Assembly (NCBI RefSeq): GCF_903181435.1
Contig: NZ_CAEUHO010000001.1
Coordinates: forward strand, 2,418,001-2,482,000
Direction of reading: 5' to 3'
DNA from: Bacteroides acidifaciens
GTDB taxonomy: Bacteria; Bacteroidota; Bacteroidia; Bacteroidales; Bacteroidaceae
Length of the DNA: 64,000 bases
In this document: positions 45,896 through 54,360 of the stretch, piece by piece
How positions within the stretch are numbered: the stretch's first letter is position 1
How the letters are laid out: each line of letters begins with the position of its first letter
Made by a program: the position numbers and the translations under genes
Notes under the pieces: generated by a model
Database searches by the model: none
What the model saw: only the letters and a program-made list of their open reading frames with translations
Told to the model about the DNA's origin: nothing

Positions 45896-47578
45896 TTATA
45901 AATCTAAAATCTCCAAAAGACTAATTCGTCCAAAATAAAATGTTCGTCCCTCCTCTCTTTTATGGCAATAAGCTCGAATATAGTTTTCGCCCCAACCTTC
46001 AGTATCAAGTTGTATATCACTGATAGTACGAATACTGGTTTCAGCTTTTGTTTGCATTTGAATCAACTTGTTTGTTTCAGGATCCATAGTAACAAAACTT
46101 CGAGCTGGTTTCGTATATTCCATTCTGACATATTTATGATTAGGGATTATAATATTCATCATATTAGCCACGGTCTGAATTCCTAATTCACTAGCTGACA
46201 ACCTTAATGTGTAATATCTGCTTTTCAGATGAATATCTTCCATCTTTGATATATCAAAACTACGAATCATATTTTTTACATAACAATATCCAGCAATAGC
46301 ATTTTCTTTGTATTTGGTAGGTTTGACTATAGTCTTATCTTTTTCATATTGGAATACAATATATTTATTTGTTCGAATTGCTATATCTATAATATTTTGT
46401 GAAAGCGTAGAAATGCTATTTTTTTCTGACAAAGCAATAGGTTTATCATCAACAACCTCTTTTTCGACCTCTTCGTCTTGGATAAGTGCAAAATCAGTTT
46501 CTTGTATTATCGGTATATAACCAAACTGTCCAATACCCAAATATTGTTCTCTGTAGTTTTGAGCTGACCAATTTAAAGCAAGTTCTTTTGTCCATTGCAG
46601 AACTGGTTCTATACGTTTAGTCACCACTAGGCCTAAAGGTATATTAAATTGTGGATAAATGCTTTTAATGACATCTGCGATAAAACGGCAACATCCATCT
46701 GGATTTTGATGTATTTGTATTTCTGCAAAACGTATGACAATCCATCCTCTATTTTTAAATTCATTATTTCGATTTATATCAGCAAATCGAAAATGCGTTG
46801 GTTTCCTATTTTTTATATCATTGATTCCCTCATAAGGTTCATCTATCTCTATATCAAGAAAAATATTGATCCCGTCTTTTTCATTCAAAAGCGAAATATC
46901 AGGTTCATATCGATTCTTTTTAGTTAGTACATATCGGTCATCATAAATTTTAAAAGTTTCCTTAAAATATTTTCGTATGTATTGCAAGAAATCATCTTCT
47001 TTATATCCTTTTCTACCAGTCCTTCCTTTTTGAGGAAATTTGATTACGCAGCCAGATTTTGAAGGCATTATGACATACGGATAGTTTAAAGGTTCTGTTT
47101 GCGTAAATATATTTATAGGATTGTAACCTATATATTTAGGTTTTGAAAATTTAGAGTAATCTTCTTTTGCAATAAGCTCAAGAGCCATTGAAGACATTAT
47201 CGATGGGGCATTTACATCCTTCTCTTTTACAATTGAAAATGATGTTTCTCTTGAATTATTTTTTAATTCATTAGCAGACGGAATAATTTCCGATTTAACA
47301 ATTTCTTTCGACTTTTTAATTTGAGATGATAATTGTACTAAATCTTCACTTAATTTGTTACCGAGACAAGGTTTTGGAACAGATATCTGTATCGGTTTTT
47401 CTTTTGACACATTTGAGGATGATTGAATAATCCCATCACCTTCTACCTTATTTCTTCTCTCCTTGATTATTTTAAGCAGAAAAAGTATGATAATAAATAT
47501 AAAAACTACAGCAATTATTATCCAAGTAACAAATTGTTCATTACCTGTTTGATTTATTCCTACTGATATAGTATCCAT
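45896..47578 (-). CDS. Membrane-anchored nuclease-like protein with WYL-like domain
   Basis: 560 residues from the ATG at 47578, which is chosen because a -7 box lies at 47611-47604. A single membrane helix (about 17-39) is followed by a long polar linker (about 40-190). About 195-300 looks like a restriction-endonuclease fold of the Vsr/DUF559 kind: RYEPDISLL, then LDIEIDEPYEG, then NRGWIVIRFAEIQ; the expected basic residue after the second acidic motif is replaced by E-I-D, so activity is uncertain. About 390-465 resembles a WYL ligand-sensing domain (YIVFQYEKD, YCYVKNMIRSFDI). No known family fits the whole. A defence or sensing role is inferred from the island. Confidence 0.5.
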   Translation of the reverse strand: MDTISVGINQTGNEQFVTWIIIAVVFIFIIILFLLKIIKERRNKVEGDGIIQSSSNVSKEKPIQISVPKPCLGNKLSEDLVQLSSQIKKSKEIVKSEIIPSANELKNNSRETSFSIVKEKDVNAPSIMSSMALELIAKEDYSKFSKPKYIGYNPINIFTQTEPLNYPYVIMPSKSGCVIKFPQKGRTGRKGYKEDDFLQYIRKYFKETFKIYDDRYVLTKKNRYEPDISLLNEKDGINIFLDIEIDEPYEGINDIKNRKPTHFRFADINRNNEFKNRGWIVIRFAEIQIHQNPDGCCRFIADVIKSIYPQFNIPLGLVVTKRIEPVLQWTKELALNWSAQNYREQYLGIGQFGYIPIIQETDFALIQDEEVEKEVVDDKPIALSEKNSISTLSQNIIDIAIRTNKYIVFQYEKDKTIVKPTKYKENAIAGYCYVKNMIRSFDISKMEDIHLKSRYYTLRLSASELGIQTVANMMNIIIPNHKYVRMEYTKPARSFVTMDPETNKLIQMQTKAETSIRTISDIQLDTEGWGENYIRAYCHKREEGRTFYFGRISLLEILDL

Positions 47579-47603
47579 AATGAATGATTGATATGTTTGT
47601 TTG

Positions 47604-47611
47604 CAAAGATA
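47604..47611 (-). promoter_or_regulatory. -7 box of the nuclease/WYL gene
   Basis: TATCTTTG on the minus strand matches TAnnTTTG, 25 bases before the ATG at 47578. The 47612-47899 stretch upstream of it holds a 14-base palindrome (47673-47686) and otherwise no feature I can support. Confidence 0.5.
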
Positions 47612-47899
47612 ATTATTTTCAATAAACAACATTGCTATATATTTAAGTAATTGAGTTTTTAGCTCACATATCATTCTTATAAGAATATTTTTACCAAAGC
47701 AATTTTTTTAAATGTTTTTAGATATTCCCTCTAAAAAATGATTTTCTTTATTTTATTGAAACGACACACACTTTTTTAGTAAATCTGCAATACACAAGAA
47801 TGATGCACCAATCAGGAAATCCATCTACCCCATCGTTGTACTTCCAAAACCGAATGTTGAGTTTTACAGGCTTGATTTCCACACTTATGCAAAATCCGT

Positions 47900-48749
47900 T
47901 CATTGTCGGTTGCCAACTATCCATTTCTCGCCGTTCACCTCTATGATTTCATCCGTTGTCAGTTCCTTCATATCCACGAAACTGAGTGCAGTGAAGCAGG
48001 CAAACACGAATAAGTCTCGAACAAATGCAAGCGATGGATTTCAAACTCATGTGTCATGATGACCTTTATCTCATCTTCTGTCAGATACTCACGTTCTTTT
48101 ACGTTCAGACTGATATGGAACTCTGCAAACGGATTTCTCGGTATCAGCCCGTTATAATGCGCACGCATCACCACACTTTTCAGCCACATATAGTTGAGCC
48201 ATATCGTGGCGTTCTTCAAATTATGTTCGGTTGTAAGATAAGCAGCAAACTCCTTGATAAAGTCAGGCGTAAGTTCCAACATGACCATATCATTTCGCTT
48301 ATAGAATGCCTTGATGAAAGCTGCGACATTATTTCTTGCCCTTAGCATTACCTTGTACATTCTAATGGTGCGGTCTTTACCCGCTCGTTTCATGAAGTTG
48401 GCGCAATCTTTATCGAAGGCTTTGAGCAGTGTTTCATAGTCGCTACCCATACCTTGATAGGCATTGCCCATTTCTGAGGTTATATACGCTTCACGGTCGG
48501 ATATGCACTAGTAGTGCTTGATGATTTGTGCCTTGATATTATCCAAGACAAGATTAATCTCTCTGGCTTCCTTGCATTTCCCTTTAGCCTTGTTCCCTTT
48601 AGCATCCCAAAGTTCTTTCGGGATGTTACATTGCAACTGAACTGCGATACAGTTCCATTAATTGTTACCCTTCTTATGATAGGGACAATTCCTTTTTTCT
48701 CTTTGCTGCCGTTCGCATAGAACAGTACCTTGAATGTGCTTCTGCTCAT
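47900..48749 (-). pseudogene. Broken tyrosine recombinase
   Basis: Pieces of one phage-type integrase lie in three frames. The N-terminal arm-binding part (FKVLFYANGSKEKKG) starts at 48749. The frame shifts near 48625, an in-frame TAG lies near 48510, and the core-binding part runs from about 48471 (LLKAFDKDCANFMKRAGKDRT, YLTEDEIKVIM). A further shift near 48020 leads to FACFTALSFVDMKELTTDEII and a stop at 47902-47900. The catalytic C-terminus with the R-H-R-Y residues after the first arginine region is missing. It is typical of a Bacteroides conjugative-element integrase and is dead. Confidence 0.75.
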
Positions 48750-49063
48750 ACTCGTTTTCTATTTCAAAACTAATAATCAACGAGTTAGTCCTTAATAGAC
48801 AAACCTAAGCGAGGCGGAGCAATCGTCACAGTAACTGTTAAAACTGCCCTTCGGGCGGGTAATGATTTGAAAACCTAACTGCTTCTGTATTCCACTTTTC
48901 TTTGCGTTTTACCTTTTTCTCCGTGGCTTCGTCTGTCACCGCAAACGCTTTATTAATAAGCCATTCAGTGCCATTTCTCCCTTTTTATTCATTTATTCCT
49001 GAGATTTTTCGTATGTTTGTACATCATATTGGGAGATTATACCCAAACTACAATAAGGAAACT
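48750..49063. promoter_or_regulatory. Divergent control region of integrase remnant and AlbA_2 gene
   Basis: Holds the -7 box of the AlbA_2 gene and a small GC-rich hairpin (GCCC-TTC-GGGC, about 48846-48856). An open frame runs through it in phase with the AlbA_2 gene, but its sequence is not protein-like. Nothing else seen. Confidence 0.35.
49012..49019 (+). promoter_or_regulatory. -7 box of the AlbA_2 gene
   Basis: TATGTTTG matches TAnnTTTG and lies 44 bases before the ATG at 49064, which supports that start over the in-frame upstream ATG codons. Confidence 0.5.
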
Positions 49064-50563
49064 ATGCAGATACATACCAATACATTGATAGCGGAATGCT
49101 CAGCTTACGATTTCAAAGAAATGTTGGAACGCAAGAAAGTAAAGTCGTGGCTCAAATCCGTGTCGGCTTTTGCCAATACGGATGGTGGCAGTTTGTTCTA
49201 TGGAGTGAACGATGACGGAGTAATTGTTGGTTTGGAGAATCCACAAGCCGATGCTGATTTTATCAGTGAAATGATAAAGGCGCGACTTGACCCTGTGCCG
49301 GAAGTTCAACTTATTCCGATAGAGCACGAAGGACATACCTTACTTGAAGTGAAAGTAAAAGCTGGAACACTTACACCTTATTATTACTATCAAGATGGAA
49401 CACGTACCGCATATGTACGAGTTGGCAATGAAAGCGTGGAGTGCAATTCGCAACAACTTCTTTCATTGGTGTTGAAAGGCACACACATGACATGGGATTC
49501 ATTGCCTACCCAAGTGAATGCCAGCAAACATTCTTTCATCATCCTTGCCAATACTTTCCATGAGCAAACTCATCAGGAATGGAATGACAAATATTTGGAA
49601 TCATTCGGACTGGTTACTCCTGACGGTAAACTAACCAATGCCGGACTATTGTTTGTAGATAATTGCACCGTATTCCAATCTCGCATCTTCTGTACCCGTT
49701 GGACGGGACTCTACAAGGATGATGCTATCAGTTCCGTGGAACATCGGGCTAATCTTGTGTTGCTCTTAAAATATGGTATGGACTTCTTCAAGAACTATAC
49801 TATGAGTGGCTGGGTGAAGATGCCCAACTATCGCCTTAATCTACCCGACTACTCTGACCGTGCTATCTTTGAAGGATTGGTAAATCACCTTATTCATAGA
49901 GATTATACCGTTATGGGTGGTGAAGTACACATTGACATCTATGATGACCGAGTAGAATTAGTATCACCCGGTGCGATGCTTGACGGTACGCAAATCCAAG
50001 ACCGTGACATATACAAAGTGCCGTCCATGCGTCGTAACCCTGTTATTGCGGATATGTTTACGCAATTGGACTATATGGAGAAACGTGGCTCTGGTTTACG
50101 AAAAATGCGGGAACTCACAGAGAAACTGCCCAATTTCCTGCCTGGCAAAGAACCACAATATCAAACGGAAGCGACTTCTTTCTACACCACGTTCTATAAT
50201 TTGAACTGGGGTGAGAACGGAAAAATACCTGTTGAGGAAGTAGCCGACAGAGTAAATGGTTCGGTCGAAAAGTTCGGTGTAAACGAAGAAAGTTCGGTCG
50301 AAAAGTTCGGTGTAAATGCAGATAAGTTAGGAAACACATCGAAAACGCCGAAGAAGATCAATAAAACCGCACAAAAAATTATTGATCTTGTTATTTCCGA
50401 CCCATCAATCACAGCCGATAATATGGCTAATAAGGTTGGTGTAACTAAACGCGCTATAGAGAAAAACATCAAGAGCCTTAGGGATATGGGAATTTTGGCT
50501 CATGAAGGTTCTGATAAGGCTGGCTATTGGCGTATTGTTATTAATCCTCAAACTGAGCAATAA
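49064..50563 (+). CDS. AlbA_2 (Schlafen-like) DNA-binding regulator with winged helix
   Basis: 499 residues from the ATG at 49064. An N-terminal AlbA_2 domain (about 10-135) shows AYDFKEMLERKK, SAFANTDGGSLFYGV and DDGVIVGL. A GHKL-like ATP-binding domain (HATPase_c_4 type, about 280-385) contains EGLVNHLIHRDY and DRVELVSPG. The C-terminus is a winged helix (ITADNMANKVGVTKRAIEKNI). The linker between has an 11-residue tandem repeat (SSVEKFGVN). Such proteins are common cargo genes in Bacteroides islands; roles in transcription control or phage response are proposed for relatives. The downstream membrane gene begins four bases after its stop. Confidence 0.75.
   Translation: MQIHTNTLIAECSAYDFKEMLERKKVKSWLKSVSAFANTDGGSLFYGVNDDGVIVGLENPQADADFISEMIKARLDPVPEVQLIPIEHEGHTLLEVKVKAGTLTPYYYYQDGTRTAYVRVGNESVECNSQQLLSLVLKGTHMTWDSLPTQVNASKHSFIILANTFHEQTHQEWNDKYLESFGLVTPDGKLTNAGLLFVDNCTVFQSRIFCTRWTGLYKDDAISSVEHRANLVLLLKYGMDFFKNYTMSGWVKMPNYRLNLPDYSDRAIFEGLVNHLIHRDYTVMGGEVHIDIYDDRVELVSPGAMLDGTQIQDRDIYKVPSMRRNPVIADMFTQLDYMEKRGSGLRKMRELTEKLPNFLPGKEPQYQTEATSFYTTFYNLNWGENGKIPVEEVADRVNGSVEKFGVNEESSVEKFGVNADKLGNTSKTPKKINKTAQKIIDLVISDPSITADNMANKVGVTKRAIEKNIKSLRDMGILAHEGSDKAGYWRIVINPQTEQ
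50259..50316 (+). repeat. 33-bp tandem repeat inside the AlbA_2 gene
   Basis: A 25-base core is repeated exactly at 50259-50283 and 50292-50316, period 33 bases, which keeps the frame and doubles an 11-residue linker unit (SVEKFGVN). Confidence 0.8.
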
Positions 50564-50567
50564 ACCT

Positions 50568-51275
50568 ATGGGAACACCTTTCATACCACTCGGTGCAATA
50601 ATTGCCGTTTTGATTATCGCCTTTTTGTTTGCCTCTTTACCGCAGGTAAACCATAAAACACGATACAGAGTACTTTATGCAATAGCCATTATTATGCTAT
50701 TAGCTGTTATCCCTATTAGTGAGTATATGGCTGGTGACACACAAAACTCAAGTAACAATTATCTGCTTGTCCTAATATTCGATATTGCAGTAGGATATTT
50801 CTGTATGTACATTGCTGCTTTGCTGAAATTCAACGTTCTTAAACGAAAAAACCAGGCACTGGAAAATGCCTTAACAGAAAAAGAACAAGAAAAAGTATCT
50901 ATTTTACTGGAACACCAAAATGAAAAACAACAAGCACTTCAAAGAGAAGAACTTGAATGGTTAGCTGAAAAAATCAAAATGTTCACTGAAGAAGAACAGA
51001 AATCCATTCTTGCAAGCGCTTACGCATTTGCAGAACATGACCTAATAGTAGCTCCTTCAATAGTCATACAACAAGACACTTGTAGCCAACAAGAGCTTAT
51101 GTATTTTATCTGCTCTGCTTTTTTCAACATGGGCAAGAAGCGCAATGACATTGTCAGTTTCTTATTTCAAGTCTTTCCTCTCTATTTTCCTGCTGGGGAA
51201 AGTGCATTGGCTAAAAAGATGCCGGGATTGGAAAAAGTTAAGGAAAGAAGGGAAAAGGAAAATCAATCTAAGTAA
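50568..51275 (+). CDS. Membrane protein with coiled coil, unknown function
   Basis: 235 residues from the ATG at 50568. Three N-terminal membrane helices (IPLGAIIAVLIIAFLFA; VLYAIAIIMLLAVIPI; YLLVLIFDIAVGYFCMYIAA) are followed by a charged coiled coil (about 105-150) and a compact helical C-terminus (ELMYFICSAFFNMGKKRND, FLFQVFPLYFP). It follows the AlbA_2 gene by four bases and is likely co-transcribed. I do not recognise a family. The longer open frame overlapping the AlbA_2 gene is not needed. Confidence 0.6.
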   Translation: MGTPFIPLGAIIAVLIIAFLFASLPQVNHKTRYRVLYAIAIIMLLAVIPISEYMAGDTQNSSNNYLLVLIFDIAVGYFCMYIAALLKFNVLKRKNQALENALTEKEQEKVSILLEHQNEKQQALQREELEWLAEKIKMFTEEEQKSILASAYAFAEHDLIVAPSIVIQQDTCSQQELMYFICSAFFNMGKKRNDIVSFLFQVFPLYFPAGESALAKKMPGLEKVKERREKENQSK

Positions 51276-51381
51276 ATTTTCCAACATACATCATTGAAGT
51301 ATATTCCAATATAAAGTTGCTTTTCAACACATATTTGTTAGAAAACTATTATGAATAGAAAAAAGTCTCGATTATAATGAT

Positions 51382-51389
51382 TACCTTTG
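51382..51389 (+). promoter_or_regulatory. -7 box of the restriction cassette
   Basis: TACCTTTG matches TAnnTTTG, 24 bases before the XRE gene. It is the only such box seen at the head of the eight-gene run 51414-59151. Confidence 0.55.
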
Positions 51390-51413
51390 TATTTAAAACA
51401 TGTCATAGAACGT

Positions 51414-51620
51414 ATGAATAAAGACATAAATCGTTTAAAGGTGGTTCTTGCAGAAAAGAAACGCACCAATAAATGGCTAGCAGAGCAGTTGGGAAAAGAT
51501 CCGGGGACTGTTTCGAAATGGTGTACTAACACCATGCAGCCGAACTTGGAAACATTGGTCAAGATTGCTGAATGTTTAGATGTAGATGTGAAAGATTTAC
51601 TTTGGTCAATAAAAGAATAA
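51414..51620 (+). CDS. XRE-family controller regulator
   Basis: 68-residue helix-turn-helix protein. The HTH is NKWLAEQLGKDPGTVSKWCTN (about 21-41), followed by PNLETLVKIAECLDVDVKDLL, a full Xre/Cro domain and nothing else. It lies eight bases before the cytosine methyltransferase gene. This is the arrangement of restriction-modification controller (C) proteins, which time expression of methyltransferase and nuclease. The frame extends to a TTG at 51387, inside the -7 box, so the ATG at 51414 is used. Confidence 0.8.
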   Translation: MNKDINRLKVVLAEKKRTNKWLAEQLGKDPGTVSKWCTNTMQPNLETLVKIAECLDVDVKDLLWSIKE

Positions 51621-51628
51621 AATAACTA

Positions 51629-52753
51629 ATGAACATATTTTCATTTTTTGCAGGTGCTGGTTTTTTGGATTTAGGATTCGAATTACAAGGTGATTATAAT
51701 ATTGTTTTCGTAAATGAATTTCACGAAGCTTTTGATCGTATTTATCGTTATGCAAGACAAAATATGGGATTGCAGGAACCCAAATACGGTCATCATATAG
51801 AAGATATAACTGAATATATTAATGGAGAGCATGGAGACAGGCTTCAAAGACTTATAGATTGGGTAGAAGAATCGAAAGAAGAAGAACTTACCGGTTTTAT
51901 TGGAGGCCCTCCATGTCCCGATTTTTCTGTAGCAGGAAAAAATAGAGGACGTGATGGAGAAAATGGTAAGCTATCTGGAACGTATGCGCAACTAATTTGT
52001 ACAGCACTCCCGGATTTTTTCCTTTTTGAAAATGTTAAAGGACTATATAGAACTGCAAGACATAGACAGTTTTTTGAAGAATTGAAACAGCAATTTAGAG
52101 CACATGGATATTCTCTAACAGAACAACTTGTCAACTCCTTGGAATTTGGAGCGGCACAAGATAGAGATAGAATTATATTAATAGGATTTCACCAAGACGC
52201 TGTTAATAGGCTACATCTTCAAGCGGATAACGGGGTCTTAATGAATTTTCCTTGGGAAGCGCATAAAAGATATAACTTGAAAGAAATAAAGAATCTTCCC
52301 TGGCCCAATAAATCTCCCTATCAAGAAAATACTCCTATGCTTATGCCTAATGGTATTATAGAAGACTTGACCATACAACATTGGTGGACGGAAAATGATG
52401 TGACACATCATCCCAATGCCAATATGTATTTCCAACCACGTGCGGGAATCGTAAGATTTAGGACAAAAGAAGAAGGCGATGTGGAAAAGAAATGTTATAA
52501 ACGCCTACACAGATGGCGATATTCACCAACAGCCGCTTATGGGAATAATGAGGTTCATATACATCCTTTCCTGCCTCGAAGAATATCTGTAGCGGAATCA
52601 TTGGCTATTCAATCATTGCCCGCAAATTTTATTCTACCACAAGATGTATCACTAACAGATGCCTTTAAAACAGTTGGGAACGGAGTTCCTTTCGTTTTAG
52701 CTAACGGCATAGCAAACTCTATTAATGACTATATTAATCACATAAATAATTAG
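51629..52753 (+). CDS. DNA cytosine-5 methyltransferase
   Basis: 374-residue C5 methyltransferase. Motif I FFAGAGFLDLGFE (residues 5-17) binds SAM; motif IV GGPPCPDFS carries the catalytic C96; motif VI is FLFENVKGL; motif VIII AAQDRDRIILIG; motif X VGNGVPFVLANGIA at the end. The target-recognition region (about 210-310) is variable and the site cannot be read. It should protect host DNA from the McrB/McrC-like nuclease encoded directly after it (three-base gap). Confidence 0.9.
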   Translation: MNIFSFFAGAGFLDLGFELQGDYNIVFVNEFHEAFDRIYRYARQNMGLQEPKYGHHIEDITEYINGEHGDRLQRLIDWVEESKEEELTGFIGGPPCPDFSVAGKNRGRDGENGKLSGTYAQLICTALPDFFLFENVKGLYRTARHRQFFEELKQQFRAHGYSLTEQLVNSLEFGAAQDRDRIILIGFHQDAVNRLHLQADNGVLMNFPWEAHKRYNLKEIKNLPWPNKSPYQENTPMLMPNGIIEDLTIQHWWTENDVTHHPNANMYFQPRAGIVRFRTKEEGDVEKKCYKRLHRWRYSPTAAYGNNEVHIHPFLPRRISVAESLAIQSLPANFILPQDVSLTDAFKTVGNGVPFVLANGIANSINDYINHINN

Positions 52754-52756
52754 TTT

Positions 52757-54334
52757 ATGGCTTTGACTTTAGAACACTTCTTAAACTTAATCGATGAATT
52801 ACCCAAAGGGGTTAATTTGGATTATGTAAAAGCTGGAACAAACAAAATCCAGCTTGACAGTGTTGATCATGTTGAAAAATACATATCAGCAACAAAAGTT
52901 GATACGGAAAAAGGTTCTACAAAAAGTGCCAATATAACAACGGAAAATCTCCGCATGTTTGTAAATAAGGTTGTTGAAAACAAGCCTTTACATATAGAAT
53001 CTGTTTGGAATGGTTCAGGAAGTGCCCGTTCTGCATGGGAGGGCTTATTTGCTCACACATCGGAATTTTATACTCATTTTTCCAAAGGAAGAAAACATTT
53101 GGTATGGATTCCGACACATCCTCACACAGCAGGAGAAATAACACCTTTAACAAAAGAATTACTTGAATATCTATCTACCAATAAGAGTTCAACAGACGAG
53201 CGAGTATATAAATATATAGACATCATTACCGCCATCAAGACCAAGCCTTTCCTTTTGTTAGCTGGCATATCCGGTACAGGTAAAAGCCGTATTGTCCGTG
53301 AACTAGCCCGTGCATATTGGTACGAAAATTCCGCTGAATACAAGGCTCAGAAGCCAAAAAACTTTGAGATGATTCAGGTAAAACCTAATTGGCATGACTC
53401 TACGGAATTAATGGGATATGTGAGTCGTGTCAGCGGAAGTCCCATATATGTAATTGGCGATTTCTTAAGATTCATCACACGGGCTTGGGAAAACCTGGAC
53501 ACTCCTTATTTCCTTTGCTTGGATGAGATGAACCTTGCTCCTGTGGAACAATACTTTGCGGAATTTCTCAGCATAATAGAATCTCGTAAAAGCAGTGAAG
53601 ACGGTACGATTGTAACAGACCCTATACTGAAGAAAAGCACAGAAGATTGGTATCGAGTATTGACTGCCGAACTGACAGGAGATAATGAAGCATTAAGGAA
53701 TCGCTTTTTGGAAGAAGGCATCACCATTCCACAAAATCTAATTGTAGTGGGTACGGTAAATATGGATGAAACAACCTTCTCTTTTTCCCGTAAGGTACTT
53801 GACCGTGCCATGACTATAGAAATGAATGAAGTGGATTTGTATGCCGGATTGGACAGCAAATATGAACGTATTGGTAAGCTGAATAGCGATATGCTTATCG
53901 GTACAGCTGTAGAAGGTGTGGATGTATATGCAGATAACGAGGATGTTTGTAATAAGGTATTGACCTATTTGCAAGCTGTGAATGATGTCCTTAACGGCAC
54001 TCCGTTCAAAGTTGCCTACCGCACGCGAAACGAATTCCTGCTTTATGTGGTAAACAATTTGCCTTACAATATGGATGAAAACGGACACGAGTTCAGTGAA
54101 GATGAGGTCATAGCAACCGCATTGGATGAGATAACAAGCATGAAAATCTTGTCACGAATAGAAGGTGATGATACAAAAGTCAAGCATTCACTTCTTGAAA
54201 GACTGATTACTACTATCGAAGCGCAGTTGTTGGCATTGACCGGAGAAGATAAGAAAATAGAATCCGTTTCCATAGCCAAGTTGAAAGAAATGCAAGAACG
54301 GTTGTCATCCGGCTATACAAGTTTCTGGAGCTAA
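52757..54334 (+). CDS. McrB-like AAA+ restriction motor
   Basis: 525 residues. The N-terminal about 150 residues are a possible DNA-recognition domain. The AAA+ core has Walker A GISGTGKSR (K176), Walker B CLDEMNLAP (D256/E257) and the McrB-type sensor VVGTVNMDETT with arginine-finger-like SRKVLDRA. McrB-type motors use GTP and move DNA for the McrC nuclease. Three bases separate it from the methyltransferase, and the nuclease gene follows after 26 bases. This order of C5 methyltransferase, McrB-like, McrC-like is that of LlaJI/BsuMI-type systems. Confidence 0.85.
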   Translation: MALTLEHFLNLIDELPKGVNLDYVKAGTNKIQLDSVDHVEKYISATKVDTEKGSTKSANITTENLRMFVNKVVENKPLHIESVWNGSGSARSAWEGLFAHTSEFYTHFSKGRKHLVWIPTHPHTAGEITPLTKELLEYLSTNKSSTDERVYKYIDIITAIKTKPFLLLAGISGTGKSRIVRELARAYWYENSAEYKAQKPKNFEMIQVKPNWHDSTELMGYVSRVSGSPIYVIGDFLRFITRAWENLDTPYFLCLDEMNLAPVEQYFAEFLSIIESRKSSEDGTIVTDPILKKSTEDWYRVLTAELTGDNEALRNRFLEEGITIPQNLIVVGTVNMDETTFSFSRKVLDRAMTIEMNEVDLYAGLDSKYERIGKLNSDMLIGTAVEGVDVYADNEDVCNKVLTYLQAVNDVLNGTPFKVAYRTRNEFLLYVVNNLPYNMDENGHEFSEDEVIATALDEITSMKILSRIEGDDTKVKHSLLERLITTIEAQLLALTGEDKKIESVSIAKLKEMQERLSSGYTSFWS

Positions 54335-54360
54335 AAACAATCAGATATTTGCAAAGGACA

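Noticed and set aside
47673..47686. 14-base perfect palindrome ATTCTTATAAGAAT
   Set aside because: Very AT-rich and isolated; symmetry of this size is expected by chance in such sequence.
48902..49063. N-terminal extension of the AlbA_2 protein
   Set aside because: A -7 promoter box lies inside it and the extension is hydrophobic and not family-like, so the ATG at 49064 is used.
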